From assembly GCF_030658505.1 (NCBI RefSeq), contig NZ_JAUTXR010000109.1:8396-72395 (forward strand): a stretch of DNA of 64,000 bases. Direction: 5' to 3'. The notes beneath the pieces were generated by a model that did no database searches, was not told where the DNA came from, and was given only the letters and a program-made list of their open reading frames with translations. Numbering within the stretch: position 1 is the stretch's first letter; each line of letters opens with the position of its first letter. The stretch is from Stenotrophomonas raiganjensis (SeqCode). GTDB lineage: Bacteria; Pseudomonadota; Gammaproteobacteria; Xanthomonadales; Xanthomonadaceae. Position numbers and translations under genes: made by a program. Shown here piece by piece: positions 40,373-48,669 of this stretch.

Positions 40373-41410
40373 ATGCTCAAGTTGACCCGCATCGCCGCCA
40401 TCGCCCTGATCGGGCTGGCTGTGCTGCTGGCCCTGGTGGCCCTGATGATCGGGCGCAAGCCGGCGGCGCCCACCACGGTCACCGCGGTTGCCCCCAGCGA
40501 AGCCCAGGCCATCACCGTGGTCGAAGCCGTTGCGCGCCTCCCGGCCGGCGAACCGATCACTGCCAATGGCGTGCGCCTCGCGCGGCGCAACGCACCTGTC
40601 GCTGGCGCCGCCTCCAGCGTTTCCGCAGTGATCGGCAAGGTGCCGGTGCAGGATATCGCCGAAGGTACCGCGATCAGCACCAGCGGCCTCGCGCAGGGAT
40701 TTTCGCTGCAGCTGCGTCCGGGCGAGCGTGCACTGGCCGTTCCGGTGGATGAACTGGTGGGCGCCGGCAACCGCATCCTGCCGGGGGATTTCGTCGACGT
40801 CTTCCTCAACCTGCGCAACGCCCAGCCCAACGCCAACGGTCCGGGCGAAGCTGCACAGACCCGCCTGTTGCTCTCACGGCTGAGAGTACTGAGCTATGGC
40901 CAGCAGGACATCGCGCCGGCCGCCAGCGATACCGTCGCCAGTAGTGAAGGCGACAACCGCAACGATCCGCGCGCCGCGGACATCACTGGCAACGGCGGCA
41001 ACCACGGCACTGGCAACGAGCCCCCGCAGCCGGCGCGCAGTGCGGTGCTGGCCGTACCGGTGGCCGATGCCAACCGGCTGCTGCTGGGCGCGCAGCAGGG
41101 CAAGCTGTTCCTGGCCCTGCGCAATCCCGCCGATACCGGCCTCCCCGACCTCGCCCTGTTCCCGCAGGCGCGCGGGGTCATCGATCCGCTGCGCGGCCTG
41201 GACGCGGAGCAGCAGCTCGCGCTGCAGCGCCCGGAGAACCATGCCTTCGCGGGGATCGATGGCGATGGCCTGGCCGGTCGTGGCAACACGCCGGCGCGCA
41301 GCACTCCGGACACTGCAGCGCGTGCGCCGGCACCACGACGCAGTGCTCCGCGCGCGTCAGGTATCGAGATCATCCGCGGCGACAGTTCCGCCCCACGTGG
41401 TTCCCTTTGA
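40373..41410 (+). CDS. cpaB: Tad pilus assembly protein CpaB (RcpC)
   Basis: 345 residues. One N-terminal membrane helix (IAAIALIGLAVLLALVALMI) is followed by a SAF/beta-clip domain (VVEAVARLPAGEPITANGV) and a C-terminal RcpC region (LRPGERALAVPVDELVGAG, RILPGDFVDVFLNL). The last 70 residues are disordered and rich in Ala, Arg and Pro. CpaB/RcpC is thought to contact the secretin or peptidoglycan in the periplasm. I chose the ATG at 40373, preceded by AGGAGACGG. Confidence 0.92.
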   Translation: MLKLTRIAAIALIGLAVLLALVALMIGRKPAAPTTVTAVAPSEAQAITVVEAVARLPAGEPITANGVRLARRNAPVAGAASSVSAVIGKVPVQDIAEGTAISTSGLAQGFSLQLRPGERALAVPVDELVGAGNRILPGDFVDVFLNLRNAQPNANGPGEAAQTRLLLSRLRVLSYGQQDIAPAASDTVASSEGDNRNDPRAADITGNGGNHGTGNEPPQPARSAVLAVPVADANRLLLGAQQGKLFLALRNPADTGLPDLALFPQARGVIDPLRGLDAEQQLALQRPENHAFAGIDGDGLAGRGNTPARSTPDTAARAPAPRRSAPRASGIEIIRGDSSAPRGSL

Positions 41411-41428
41411 CCTGCATCGAGCGCATCC

Positions 41429-42787
41429 ATGACCCAACGTCGCCGCAGTCCACGCCGTTCCCCCCGCCAGTGCTGGCTGGCCCTGCTGCTGGTGCTGCTG
41501 GCACCGGCGACAAGCGTGGCCGCCGACGATCTGGTCCTGCAGGCGCGCGAGCAGCGCCCGTGGACGTTGCCCAACGATCTGGAACGGGTCGCGATTGCCG
41601 ACCCGGGCGTGGCCGACATCGTGATGCTGCGCGGCCAGCGTCAGGCCCTGCTGGTCGGCAAGGCACCCGGTACGACCACCCTGCTGCTGTGGCACCGCAG
41701 GCAGGCCGAGCCCCAGCGCCTGCAGGTGCGCGTGCAGAGCGCGGTACAGGGTGCCGCCGATGCCGGCGCAAGCGGCCTGGTGTTCACCCAGCAGGACAAC
41801 CAGGGCCTGCTGCAGGGAAGCACCGACAGCGTGCTCTCGCACATGCAGGAACAGAAGACCGCCGCCATGGCGCTGGGCAAGGACGGCCTGCTTGCCGATG
41901 CCTCGACAGTCAGCAGTGGCGGCGTGGTCCAGGTCGAGGTCAAGGTGGTCGAGTTCAACAAGACCGCGCTCAAGCAGATCGGCATCAGCTTCCAGAACCG
42001 CAATGGCAGCTTCGCCTACGGCTTCGCCCGGCCCGGCGGCCAGCTGCCCGGCAACACCGGCATCCTGCCCGGCATGAAGGAAGGCAACTCCAGCAACGAA
42101 TCCGAGTCTCCGATCTCGTCGGCCTTCCGGTTGGTGTTCGGCTCGACCAAGGGCCTGTGGAACGCCGACGTCGACCTGCTGCAGAGCAACGGCATGGCAC
42201 GCGTGCTGGCCGAACCGACCCTGGTTGCCCTGTCCGGCCAGAGCGCCAGCTTCCTCGCCGGTGGCGAACTGCCGATCCTCGAGCCCCAGGGCCTTGGCAC
42301 CACCACCATCACCTACAAGCCGTTCGGTATCGGCCTGACCGTAACCCCGACGGTGCTGGCGCCCAACCGCATCGCACTGAAGGTGGCGCCGGAAGCCAGC
42401 GATCTGGACTACAGCAACTCCATCGCACTCAACGGGGTGCAGATACCCTCCATCACGACCCGCCGCGCCGACACCACGGTGGAACTGGGCGACGGCGAGA
42501 GTTTCGTGATCGGCGGCCTGGTCAGTTCGAATACGGTCTCCAACGTCGACAAGATCCCCCTGCTGGGTGACCTGCCGATCATCGGCTCGTTCTTCCGCAG
42601 CGTTGATTACAAGCGCCAGGACAAGGAGCTGGTGATCATCGTCACGCCACGGCTGGTGCAGCCGCTGGCACGCAACACCGAGCTGCCGCTGCCTGGCGAG
42701 CGCGAGGCCAAGCCCCACCTGCCCGAATGGGGCGCGTGGCTGCTTGGCCCGATCAGCCAGGACCCGGTGCCCGGTTTCTCACGCTGA
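41429..42787 (+). CDS. cpaC: Tad secretin (CpaC/RcpA)
   Basis: 452 residues. Signal peptide to about residue 32 (APATSVAADD), an N-terminal pilus-secretin domain (WTLPNDLERVAIADPGVAD), then the secretin core (VVQVEVKVVEFNKTALKQIG, FLAGGELPILEPQG, VELGDGESFVIGGLVSS, KIPLLGDLPIIGSFFRS). It forms the multimeric outer-membrane channel through which the Flp fibre passes. The protein ends in about 40 polar residues after the core. The gap to cpaB is 18 bases. Confidence 0.95.
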   Translation: MTQRRRSPRRSPRQCWLALLLVLLAPATSVAADDLVLQAREQRPWTLPNDLERVAIADPGVADIVMLRGQRQALLVGKAPGTTTLLLWHRRQAEPQRLQVRVQSAVQGAADAGASGLVFTQQDNQGLLQGSTDSVLSHMQEQKTAAMALGKDGLLADASTVSSGGVVQVEVKVVEFNKTALKQIGISFQNRNGSFAYGFARPGGQLPGNTGILPGMKEGNSSNESESPISSAFRLVFGSTKGLWNADVDLLQSNGMARVLAEPTLVALSGQSASFLAGGELPILEPQGLGTTTITYKPFGIGLTVTPTVLAPNRIALKVAPEASDLDYSNSIALNGVQIPSITTRRADTTVELGDGESFVIGGLVSSNTVSNVDKIPLLGDLPIIGSFFRSVDYKRQDKELVIIVTPRLVQPLARNTELPLPGEREAKPHLPEWGAWLLGPISQDPVPGFSR

Positions 42788-42859
42788 TTCCATGATGCCT
42801 GCGATACCACGCCCATGCCCTACGCCACCGCCCAGCCACTGCATCCGCAAGGACCACCG

Positions 42860-44071
42860 ATGAATCTGGTCCTGTACGGAATGGATCGCGAACTGCTGCC
42901 CCGGCTGGCGGCCAAGCTGCCGCCGACCACGACCCTGCACTGGCAGGACAGCAGCACCCCGACCTCGGCGCAGGACCTGCAGCGTGGACCGCAGAGCCTG
43001 GTGCTGCTCGATTTCCGCCCGGAGCACGCGGCCGCTTCAAGCGTGCTTGCACAGCAGCTGCAGCAGACCGAACCGGACCTGATGCTGGTTGCTGTCGGTG
43101 CCACCAGCGCCGGCCAGGTGGAAGGCGTGGTCATGGCCCTGCGCGTCGGCCTGCGCGATGTCCTGGACCTGGACAGCGACAACGTCGGCATCGAAGCGGC
43201 ATTGCGCCGCGCGCTGTCGCCGCGGCCGGCGGCCGCCGCACAGCATGCGCACAAGGCACGCTTGATCGTGCTGCTGGGCGTACGTGCCGGCGTCGGCACC
43301 AGCACGCTGGCCGCGCACCTGTCGGTGCTGGCACAGCAGACACGGGCACTGGCCCAGGGCGAATCGCTGCAGCAGGATGGCCTGCTGATGGAACTGGCGC
43401 AGCCATCGGGCGATCTGGCGCTGTACCTCAACCTGGACAGCCGCTTCCACTACGAAGATGCGCTGCGCAATGCCAGCCGCATCGATGCCACCCTCGCCCG
43501 CACCGCGATGGCGCGCCACGATACCGGGCTGGTCCTGCTGGACCGCGCCAGCGGCAGCGACGCGGTACCGCCCTCCGATCCAGGCGCATTGCTGCAACGC
43601 CTGCGCGGCGTGTTCGCCAGCGTACTGTGCGACGCAGGGGGCTGCCCGCTGCGGCAGCTGCCGCCCCTGCTGCTGGACCAGGCTGACGAGATCTGGCTGG
43701 TCACCGATGCCTCGATCGCCACCCTCGTGTCGCTGGATCAGGCCCTGAAGCACCTGGCCGGCCAGCGCGAGCGCGAGAAGCGGCTGCAACTGGTGATCAA
43801 CCGCCACGACGACAGCAGTGGCATGAGCCCAGAGCAGATCGCGCGCCGCTTCGAGCTGCCACTGCTGGCCACCCTGCCCGAACGCTCGCGCGTGCGCCTG
43901 GCCGCCAGCCAGGGCCACCTGCTGCTGCAGGACGCGCCGCGCGACCCCTATCTGCGTGCCCTCGCCCCGCTCGTCCCGCGCCTGGACCCGGCCGCCTGCC
44001 CGGTCCAGGCGCATGGCCTGCGGGAAAGACTCTCCCTTGCCCTGGGTGGATCGCAATGGAAGACAAGGTAA
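42860..44071 (+). CDS. cpaE: TadZ/CpaE-type ParA-like localisation protein
   Basis: 403 residues. An N-terminal receiver-like domain (MNLVLYGMDRELLPRLAAK; VVMALRVGLRDVLDLDSDN) is followed by a MinD/ParA-type domain. Its P-loop reads LLGVRAGVGTSTLAAHL, so the conserved KGGxGKT lysines are missing and only the glycines and the following Ser/Thr remain. TadZ proteins with degenerate P-loops are known to mark the pole and recruit the TadA ATPase. I chose the ATG at 42860 because AAGGA lies 6 bases upstream; an earlier ATG at 42815 lacks one. The stop overlaps cpaF by 16 bases. Confidence 0.9.
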   Translation: MNLVLYGMDRELLPRLAAKLPPTTTLHWQDSSTPTSAQDLQRGPQSLVLLDFRPEHAAASSVLAQQLQQTEPDLMLVAVGATSAGQVEGVVMALRVGLRDVLDLDSDNVGIEAALRRALSPRPAAAAQHAHKARLIVLLGVRAGVGTSTLAAHLSVLAQQTRALAQGESLQQDGLLMELAQPSGDLALYLNLDSRFHYEDALRNASRIDATLARTAMARHDTGLVLLDRASGSDAVPPSDPGALLQRLRGVFASVLCDAGGCPLRQLPPLLLDQADEIWLVTDASIATLVSLDQALKHLAGQREREKRLQLVINRHDDSSGMSPEQIARRFELPLLATLPERSRVRLAASQGHLLLQDAPRDPYLRALAPLVPRLDPAACPVQAHGLRERLSLALGGSQWKTR

Positions 44072-45405
44072 CCCCGTTCCCGCATGCCGCCACCCGCCCG
44101 GTGTTGCCCGACATTGCGCCGGGCCATCTGCCGTTCGCGCAGACCGAGCAGTACCAGAAGGTGCTGTCGGCCGCGCATGAGCACCTGCTCAACAGCATCG
44201 AAGACGAGCGCATCGACATCGACTCCTGGGCCCCGGACACCATTGCCCGGTGGGTGCAGGTGCAGACCGTGGGCTTCATCCAGGAATGGCGCATTCCGAT
44301 CAACGAAGAGGAAATGCAGGTGGTCGCTGAAGGCCTGGTCAAGGAACTGACCGGCTTCGGGCCTCTGGACGACCTGCTGCACGACCCGACCATCGAAGAC
44401 ATCCTGATCAACGGCTTCAAGGACGTGCACGTCTCGCAGGGCGGGCAGCTCAAGCGCGCCACCCAGCGCTTCACCGACGATACCCACCTGCTGCGCATCC
44501 TGCGCCGGATCCTCGCGCCGCTGGGCCGTCGCCTGGACGATTCCAATCCGATGGTCGACGCGCGCCTGCCCAACGGCGGCCGCCTCAATGCGATCATCTC
44601 GCCGCTGGCGGTGGACGGGCCGATGGTCTCCATCCGCAAGTTCCGCAAGGACCCGTTCACGCCGGATGAACTGCTGGCCAAGGGCACCTTCGACGCGCCG
44701 ATGCAGGCGCTGCTGAAAGCGATGGTGCTCGGCCGCTGCAACATTCTGGTATCCGGTGGCACCAGCTCCGGCAAGACCTCGCTGCTCAACGCACTGGCCA
44801 GCTACGTGCCCCACAACGAGCGCGTGATCACCGTCGAGGACACCGCCGAACTATCACTCAACCATCCGCACGTGGTGCGCTTGGAGAGCCGCATCGGTGG
44901 CGCCGAAGGCCACGGTGCGGTCAGCATCCGCGACCTGGTCCGCAACAGCCTGCGCATGCGACCCGACCGCATCGTGGTCGGCGAAGTACGTGGCGCCGAG
45001 GTACTGGAGATGCTGCAGGCGATGAACACCGGCCACGACGGCTCGATGGCCACCATCCACGCCAACTCGCCGCGTGATTGCCTGTACCGCATCGAGATGC
45101 TGGCCGGATTCGCCGGCTTCCAGGGCAGCGAGGACAGCCTGCGCCGGCAGATCGCCAGTGCAATCGACTTCATCGTGCAGATATCGCGCCTGGGCAGCGG
45201 CCGCCGCGTGCTGGTCTCGATCACCGAGATCACCGGCGTCAGCGACAACCTGATAACCACCCAGGAAATGTTCCGCCACGAGCTGCAGATCGACGGCAAC
45301 GGCAGGGAAACCGATCGCTGGATCGGCCTGGGCTTCCAGCCACACTCGCACAAGCTGGAGCCGTTCCGCCAGCAGCTGCGCGAATCGCTGTACGGAGACT
45401 TCTGA
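44056..45405 (+). CDS. cpaF: Tad secretion ATPase (CpaF/TadA)
   Basis: 449 residues of the GspE/VirB11 superfamily. N-terminal domain to about residue 190, then Walker A SGGTSSGKTSLLNAL, Asp box ITVEDTAELSL, Walker B-like RPDRIVVGEVRGAEVL, and His box GHDGSMATIHANSPRD. This is the hexameric cytoplasmic motor that assembles (and in Tad systems possibly retracts) the pilus. All motifs are intact, in contrast to the neighbouring TadZ. The start lies within the end of cpaE. Confidence 0.96.
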   Translation: MEDKVTPFPHAATRPVLPDIAPGHLPFAQTEQYQKVLSAAHEHLLNSIEDERIDIDSWAPDTIARWVQVQTVGFIQEWRIPINEEEMQVVAEGLVKELTGFGPLDDLLHDPTIEDILINGFKDVHVSQGGQLKRATQRFTDDTHLLRILRRILAPLGRRLDDSNPMVDARLPNGGRLNAIISPLAVDGPMVSIRKFRKDPFTPDELLAKGTFDAPMQALLKAMVLGRCNILVSGGTSSGKTSLLNALASYVPHNERVITVEDTAELSLNHPHVVRLESRIGGAEGHGAVSIRDLVRNSLRMRPDRIVVGEVRGAEVLEMLQAMNTGHDGSMATIHANSPRDCLYRIEMLAGFAGFQGSEDSLRRQIASAIDFIVQISRLGSGRRVLVSITEITGVSDNLITTQEMFRHELQIDGNGRETDRWIGLGFQPHSHKLEPFRQQLRESLYGDF

Positions 45406-45407
45406 GC

Positions 45408-46364
45408 ATGGGCACGGGCATGCTGCTGGGCGTGTTGAGCATCATCCTGGTGCTGCTGGCGCTGGCGGCATGGCTGTGGGGCACGGCCAGCAGCCGCGAA
45501 CAGCGCCAGGCCTCGATGCAGCATGCCGAGCAGCAGCTGGCGCGGGGCGGTGCCGGGGGGGGCATGCCTGCGGGGCCCGCGGTCGCCGCCGCCAATGACC
45601 CGGTGCGGACCACCAGCAGCGCACGGCGCGTACTGCCACTGGACGGCCTGCTCCAGCGTGCCGGCCTGCAGACAGGCTGGAAGCTGCCGATCATGCTGCT
45701 GGTACCGGGCGTGGTGATCGCGGTGATGGCGGCGCTGCGGCTCGGCACCGCCTGGATGTTCCCGCTGACCCTGTTGCTGTACCTGCTGGGCTGCTGGCTG
45801 TGGCTGATGCGGCGCACCTCGAAGCTGCGCGCGCAGCTGCTGCACCAGCTGCCCGACTTCCTCGACAACCTGGTACGCCTGACCGCGCTCGGCAACAGCC
45901 TGCAGGCTGCCTTCCAGGTCTCTTCAATGCAGACCAGCGCGCCGCTGCGCGGACTGCTGGATACCACGGTGCGCTACGCGCGCAGCGGCATGGACCTGGA
46001 CCGGGCCCTGGGCCTGGCAGCACAACCCTACCGGATGGACGTGCTGCGGGTCCTGTCGGTGGTGATCGGCGTGAGCGTGCGCATTGGCGGCCGCTCCGAC
46101 CAGATCCTGCAACGCATGGGCGATTTCATCCGCGATCTTGAACAGGCCCAGCAGGAGCTGGCGGCCACAACATCGGAAACCCGGATGTCGGCGTGGGTCC
46201 TTGGCCTGCTGCCACCGGCCTGCGCGGTACTGATGGCGATCGCCAGCCCGGACTTCTTCCAGCCGGTGCTGCGTGATCCGCTTGGCCACAAGATCCTGCT
46301 GATCGCGCTGGGGCTGGAGCTGGTCGGTGGCTTCCTGCTGTATCGCCTGGCCAAGTCGCTATGA
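45408..46364 (+). CDS. tadB: Tad inner-membrane platform protein TadB
   Basis: 318 residues. An N-terminal helix (MLLGVLSIILVLLALAAWLW), two central helices, a T2SS-F domain (LLHQLPDFLDNLVRLTALG, ARSGMDLDRALGLAAQPY) and two C-terminal helices (LGLLPPACAVLMAIAS; ILLIALGLELVGGFLLY). It forms the inner-membrane platform with TadC, above the CpaF ATPase. The start is 2 bases past the cpaF stop codon. Confidence 0.93.
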   Translation: MGTGMLLGVLSIILVLLALAAWLWGTASSREQRQASMQHAEQQLARGGAGGGMPAGPAVAAANDPVRTTSSARRVLPLDGLLQRAGLQTGWKLPIMLLVPGVVIAVMAALRLGTAWMFPLTLLLYLLGCWLWLMRRTSKLRAQLLHQLPDFLDNLVRLTALGNSLQAAFQVSSMQTSAPLRGLLDTTVRYARSGMDLDRALGLAAQPYRMDVLRVLSVVIGVSVRIGGRSDQILQRMGDFIRDLEQAQQELAATTSETRMSAWVLGLLPPACAVLMAIASPDFFQPVLRDPLGHKILLIALGLELVGGFLLYRLAKSL

Positions 46365-46392
46365 CCACCGCCATCCACCACGGAGGTGCACG

Positions 46393-47331
46393 ATGAGCGC
46401 CAGTGCCTGGTTCGCCCTTTCGCTGCTGGTGCTCGCAGCCGGCGTTGCCCTGCTCGGCATCGGCGGCTGGGTGCGCAGCCATCGCGAGCACCGCACATCG
46501 GCCACCTTGAAGACCGCCCTGCAGCCACGTGACGAAGCGCGTGACACCGACGCGGCATCGCCCCGCGATTCCCTTGGCTGGCTGGAACGCTTCGGGCGTG
46601 CGCTGAGTGGCGGCCGCCTGGAAGCGGCACTGCTGGCCAATGAAGACCGGCTGCTGCTGGACCTGGCCGGATGGAACACCCGCCGGGGAACAGCGATCTA
46701 TCTCGGCCTGCGCCTGTTGCTGGCGACGCTGGTGCTGGCCCTGGCACTCGCCTTCAGCGACGCGACCGGCCTGGCCCGGATCATGGTGGTGATCGGCGCG
46801 CTCGCCGCAGGCCTGCTGCTGCCCAAATTCATCCTGTCCTCCTGGGTGAAGCGACGCCGGCGTGCGGTCGACAACGAGTTGCCGCTGCTGATCGACCTGC
46901 TGCGCCTGCTGCAGGGCGTGGGCTTCAGCATGGACCAGAGCCTGCAGACGCTGGGTGACAAGCTGCGCGACGCGCTGCCGGTGCTCGGCGGCGAACTGCA
47001 GGAGGCCAACGTGGCCTATACCCACGGCCGCACCCGCGCGCAGTCACTGCGCCGCCTGAGCGAAGTCTATGCCGACGATGACCTCACCAGCCTGATGCAG
47101 CTGATCCTGCAGGTGCACGCGCATGGCGGCGCGGTGCAGGAACCGCTGCGGCAGTTCAGCGTGCGGCTGCGCGAGCAACGCCGCAACACCCTCAAGGAAA
47201 AGGTCGGCAAGCTCTCGGTGAAGATGACCGTGGTGATGATGCTGACCCTGCTGCCAGCGCTGATGCTGGTCCTTGCCGGCCCGGCGCTGGTCGCGCTGGC
47301 CACCACCCTGTCCAAGATGGGATCACCCTGA
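46393..47331 (+). CDS. tadC: Tad inner-membrane platform protein TadC
   Basis: 312 residues with the same topology as TadB: N-terminal helix (WFALSLLVLAAGVALLGI), a central pair (YLGLRLLLATLVLALALAF), the T2SS-F domain (ELPLLIDLLRLLQGVGFSMD, DDDLTSLMQLILQVHAHG) and C-terminal helices (VVMMLTLLPALMLVLAG). The TadB/TadC pair is characteristic of Tad as opposed to type II secretion, which has one longer GspF. Its TGA overlaps the tadD ATG by one base. Confidence 0.93.
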   Translation: MSASAWFALSLLVLAAGVALLGIGGWVRSHREHRTSATLKTALQPRDEARDTDAASPRDSLGWLERFGRALSGGRLEAALLANEDRLLLDLAGWNTRRGTAIYLGLRLLLATLVLALALAFSDATGLARIMVVIGALAAGLLLPKFILSSWVKRRRRAVDNELPLLIDLLRLLQGVGFSMDQSLQTLGDKLRDALPVLGGELQEANVAYTHGRTRAQSLRRLSEVYADDDLTSLMQLILQVHAHGGAVQEPLRQFSVRLREQRRNTLKEKVGKLSVKMTVVMMLTLLPALMLVLAGPALVALATTLSKMGSP

Positions 47332-48209
47332 TGCCTGCCCTGCGCACCGCCTGCCTGCTGCTTGCCCTTGCCACCGTCGCCGGCGGCTGCGCCTCGACCA
47401 CGCCGAAGTACCTGCGCGCGCCCAGCCTGGCCGCGCCTGAACCGGCGCCGCAGGACAGCCGCAATGCGTACCTGGAGCTGATCGAACGCATGCAGCAGCA
47501 GGGCGCCTGGTATGCCTCGCTGGCCCATGTGGATGCCTTCCGCCAACGCTACGGTGACCCGCCGGCACTGCGCCTGCTGCGGGCCGATGCCCTGCGCGAA
47601 ACCGGCCAGGCCGACGCGGCGACCGCCCTGTACCGCGATCTGTCGAACGGCCCGCAGGCTGCCGCGGCCGCGCACGGGCTGGGCCTGATCGCCGCGCGCC
47701 GCGATGACGATGCCGGCAGTGAGCAGGCACTGGCACGCGCGGCACAGCTGCAACCGCTGAACATCAGCTACCTGGGAGACCTGGGCTACGCGCGCCTGCG
47801 TGCGGGCCAGTTCGAGCAGGCACGCGAGCCGCTGGCGAAAGCCCTGGAACTGTCACCGGGCAATGCCAAGGCGACCGCGAACCTGGCGTTGTGGGCGGTA
47901 CTGCGTGGCGACACCGCCACCGCCGAACGCCTGGCCGAGCAGGCGAGCCTCAACGAGGATACCCGGCGCAGCATCCAGCAGCAGGCCGCGCAGATCCGTT
48001 CCCGCCTGCAGCAACGCCAGGCTGCAAGCGCAGCTACGACTACCGCCCAGACGCCGCCCCGTGCCGTGGCCCGCAATGCTGCAGGCAGCACACGCCTGGC
48101 CGCCGAACCGCGACGCGAAGCCCGCGACGAGCGTGATCCGCAGCGCCTGCCACCCTCGATGCTGGAACGCTTCAGCTCCTCCGATCACCCCGACGGGAAC
48201 ACGCCATGA
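47331..48209 (+). CDS. tadD: TadD-type TPR lipoprotein
   Basis: 292 residues. Lipobox VAGGC places the acylated cysteine at residue 20. Helical tetratricopeptide repeats follow (about 45-210; ALRLLRADALRETGQADAAT, GDLGYARLRAGQFEQAREPL). The C-terminal 80 residues are low-complexity (Ala, Arg, Gln). TadD is a pilotin-like lipoprotein needed for secretin assembly or stability. It overlaps the next gene by 4 bases. Confidence 0.88.
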   Translation: MPALRTACLLLALATVAGGCASTTPKYLRAPSLAAPEPAPQDSRNAYLELIERMQQQGAWYASLAHVDAFRQRYGDPPALRLLRADALRETGQADAATALYRDLSNGPQAAAAAHGLGLIAARRDDDAGSEQALARAAQLQPLNISYLGDLGYARLRAGQFEQAREPLAKALELSPGNAKATANLALWAVLRGDTATAERLAEQASLNEDTRRSIQQQAAQIRSRLQQRQAASAATTTAQTPPRAVARNAAGSTRLAAEPRREARDERDPQRLPPSMLERFSSSDHPDGNTP

Positions 48210-48661
48210 CCGCCACGCTCCAGACCCGACGCCTGTTGCCCGTGCTCGCCTGCCTGTTGATTGCGGGCGCCGCACAGGCCCAGCAACAGCCGTTGACCGG
48301 CCAGATGCTCGGCGGCAACAGCCCCGCACCGGTCCCGCAACCACTGCAGTCCGAGGCGCTGGCGACGGTGGATCTATCCACGCCCACGCCCCCGCCAGCG
48401 GCCGCGATGCCGGCAGCGGTCGCTACCGGTGAGCCCGCCACGCCTGCAGTCCGTCCAGTGCGCAGCCAGATCGGCGACACCACACGCAGCCTGTTCCGCC
48501 TGCAGGCATCGGGCCAGCAGGCCGGGCAGCACCTGCCGCTGCTCGGCGACCAGGCCACGCTGGGCTACGCCCGCTACATGAAGAGCTTCGAACACGAGAT
48601 CCCGGACTTCTTTGAAACCGATGTCGCCAAGTCCAAGGGATCGTCCTCATCCGGACGCTGA
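48206..48661 (+). CDS. DUF3613-type small exported protein in the tad operon
   Basis: 151 residues. Signal peptide about 1-25 (ending GAAQAQQ), a proline- and alanine-rich middle, and a conserved-looking C-terminal block (IGDTTRSLFRLQASGQQAG, LGYARYMKSFEHEIPDFF). This matches the DUF3613 proteins of beta- and gammaproteobacterial tad loci. Function unknown. Coupling to tadD by ATGA suggests a periplasmic helper of the secretin complex. Confidence 0.75.
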   Translation: MTATLQTRRLLPVLACLLIAGAAQAQQQPLTGQMLGGNSPAPVPQPLQSEALATVDLSTPTPPPAAAMPAAVATGEPATPAVRPVRSQIGDTTRSLFRLQASGQQAGQHLPLLGDQATLGYARYMKSFEHEIPDFFETDVAKSKGSSSSGR

Positions 48662-48669
48662 GGTAGGCC

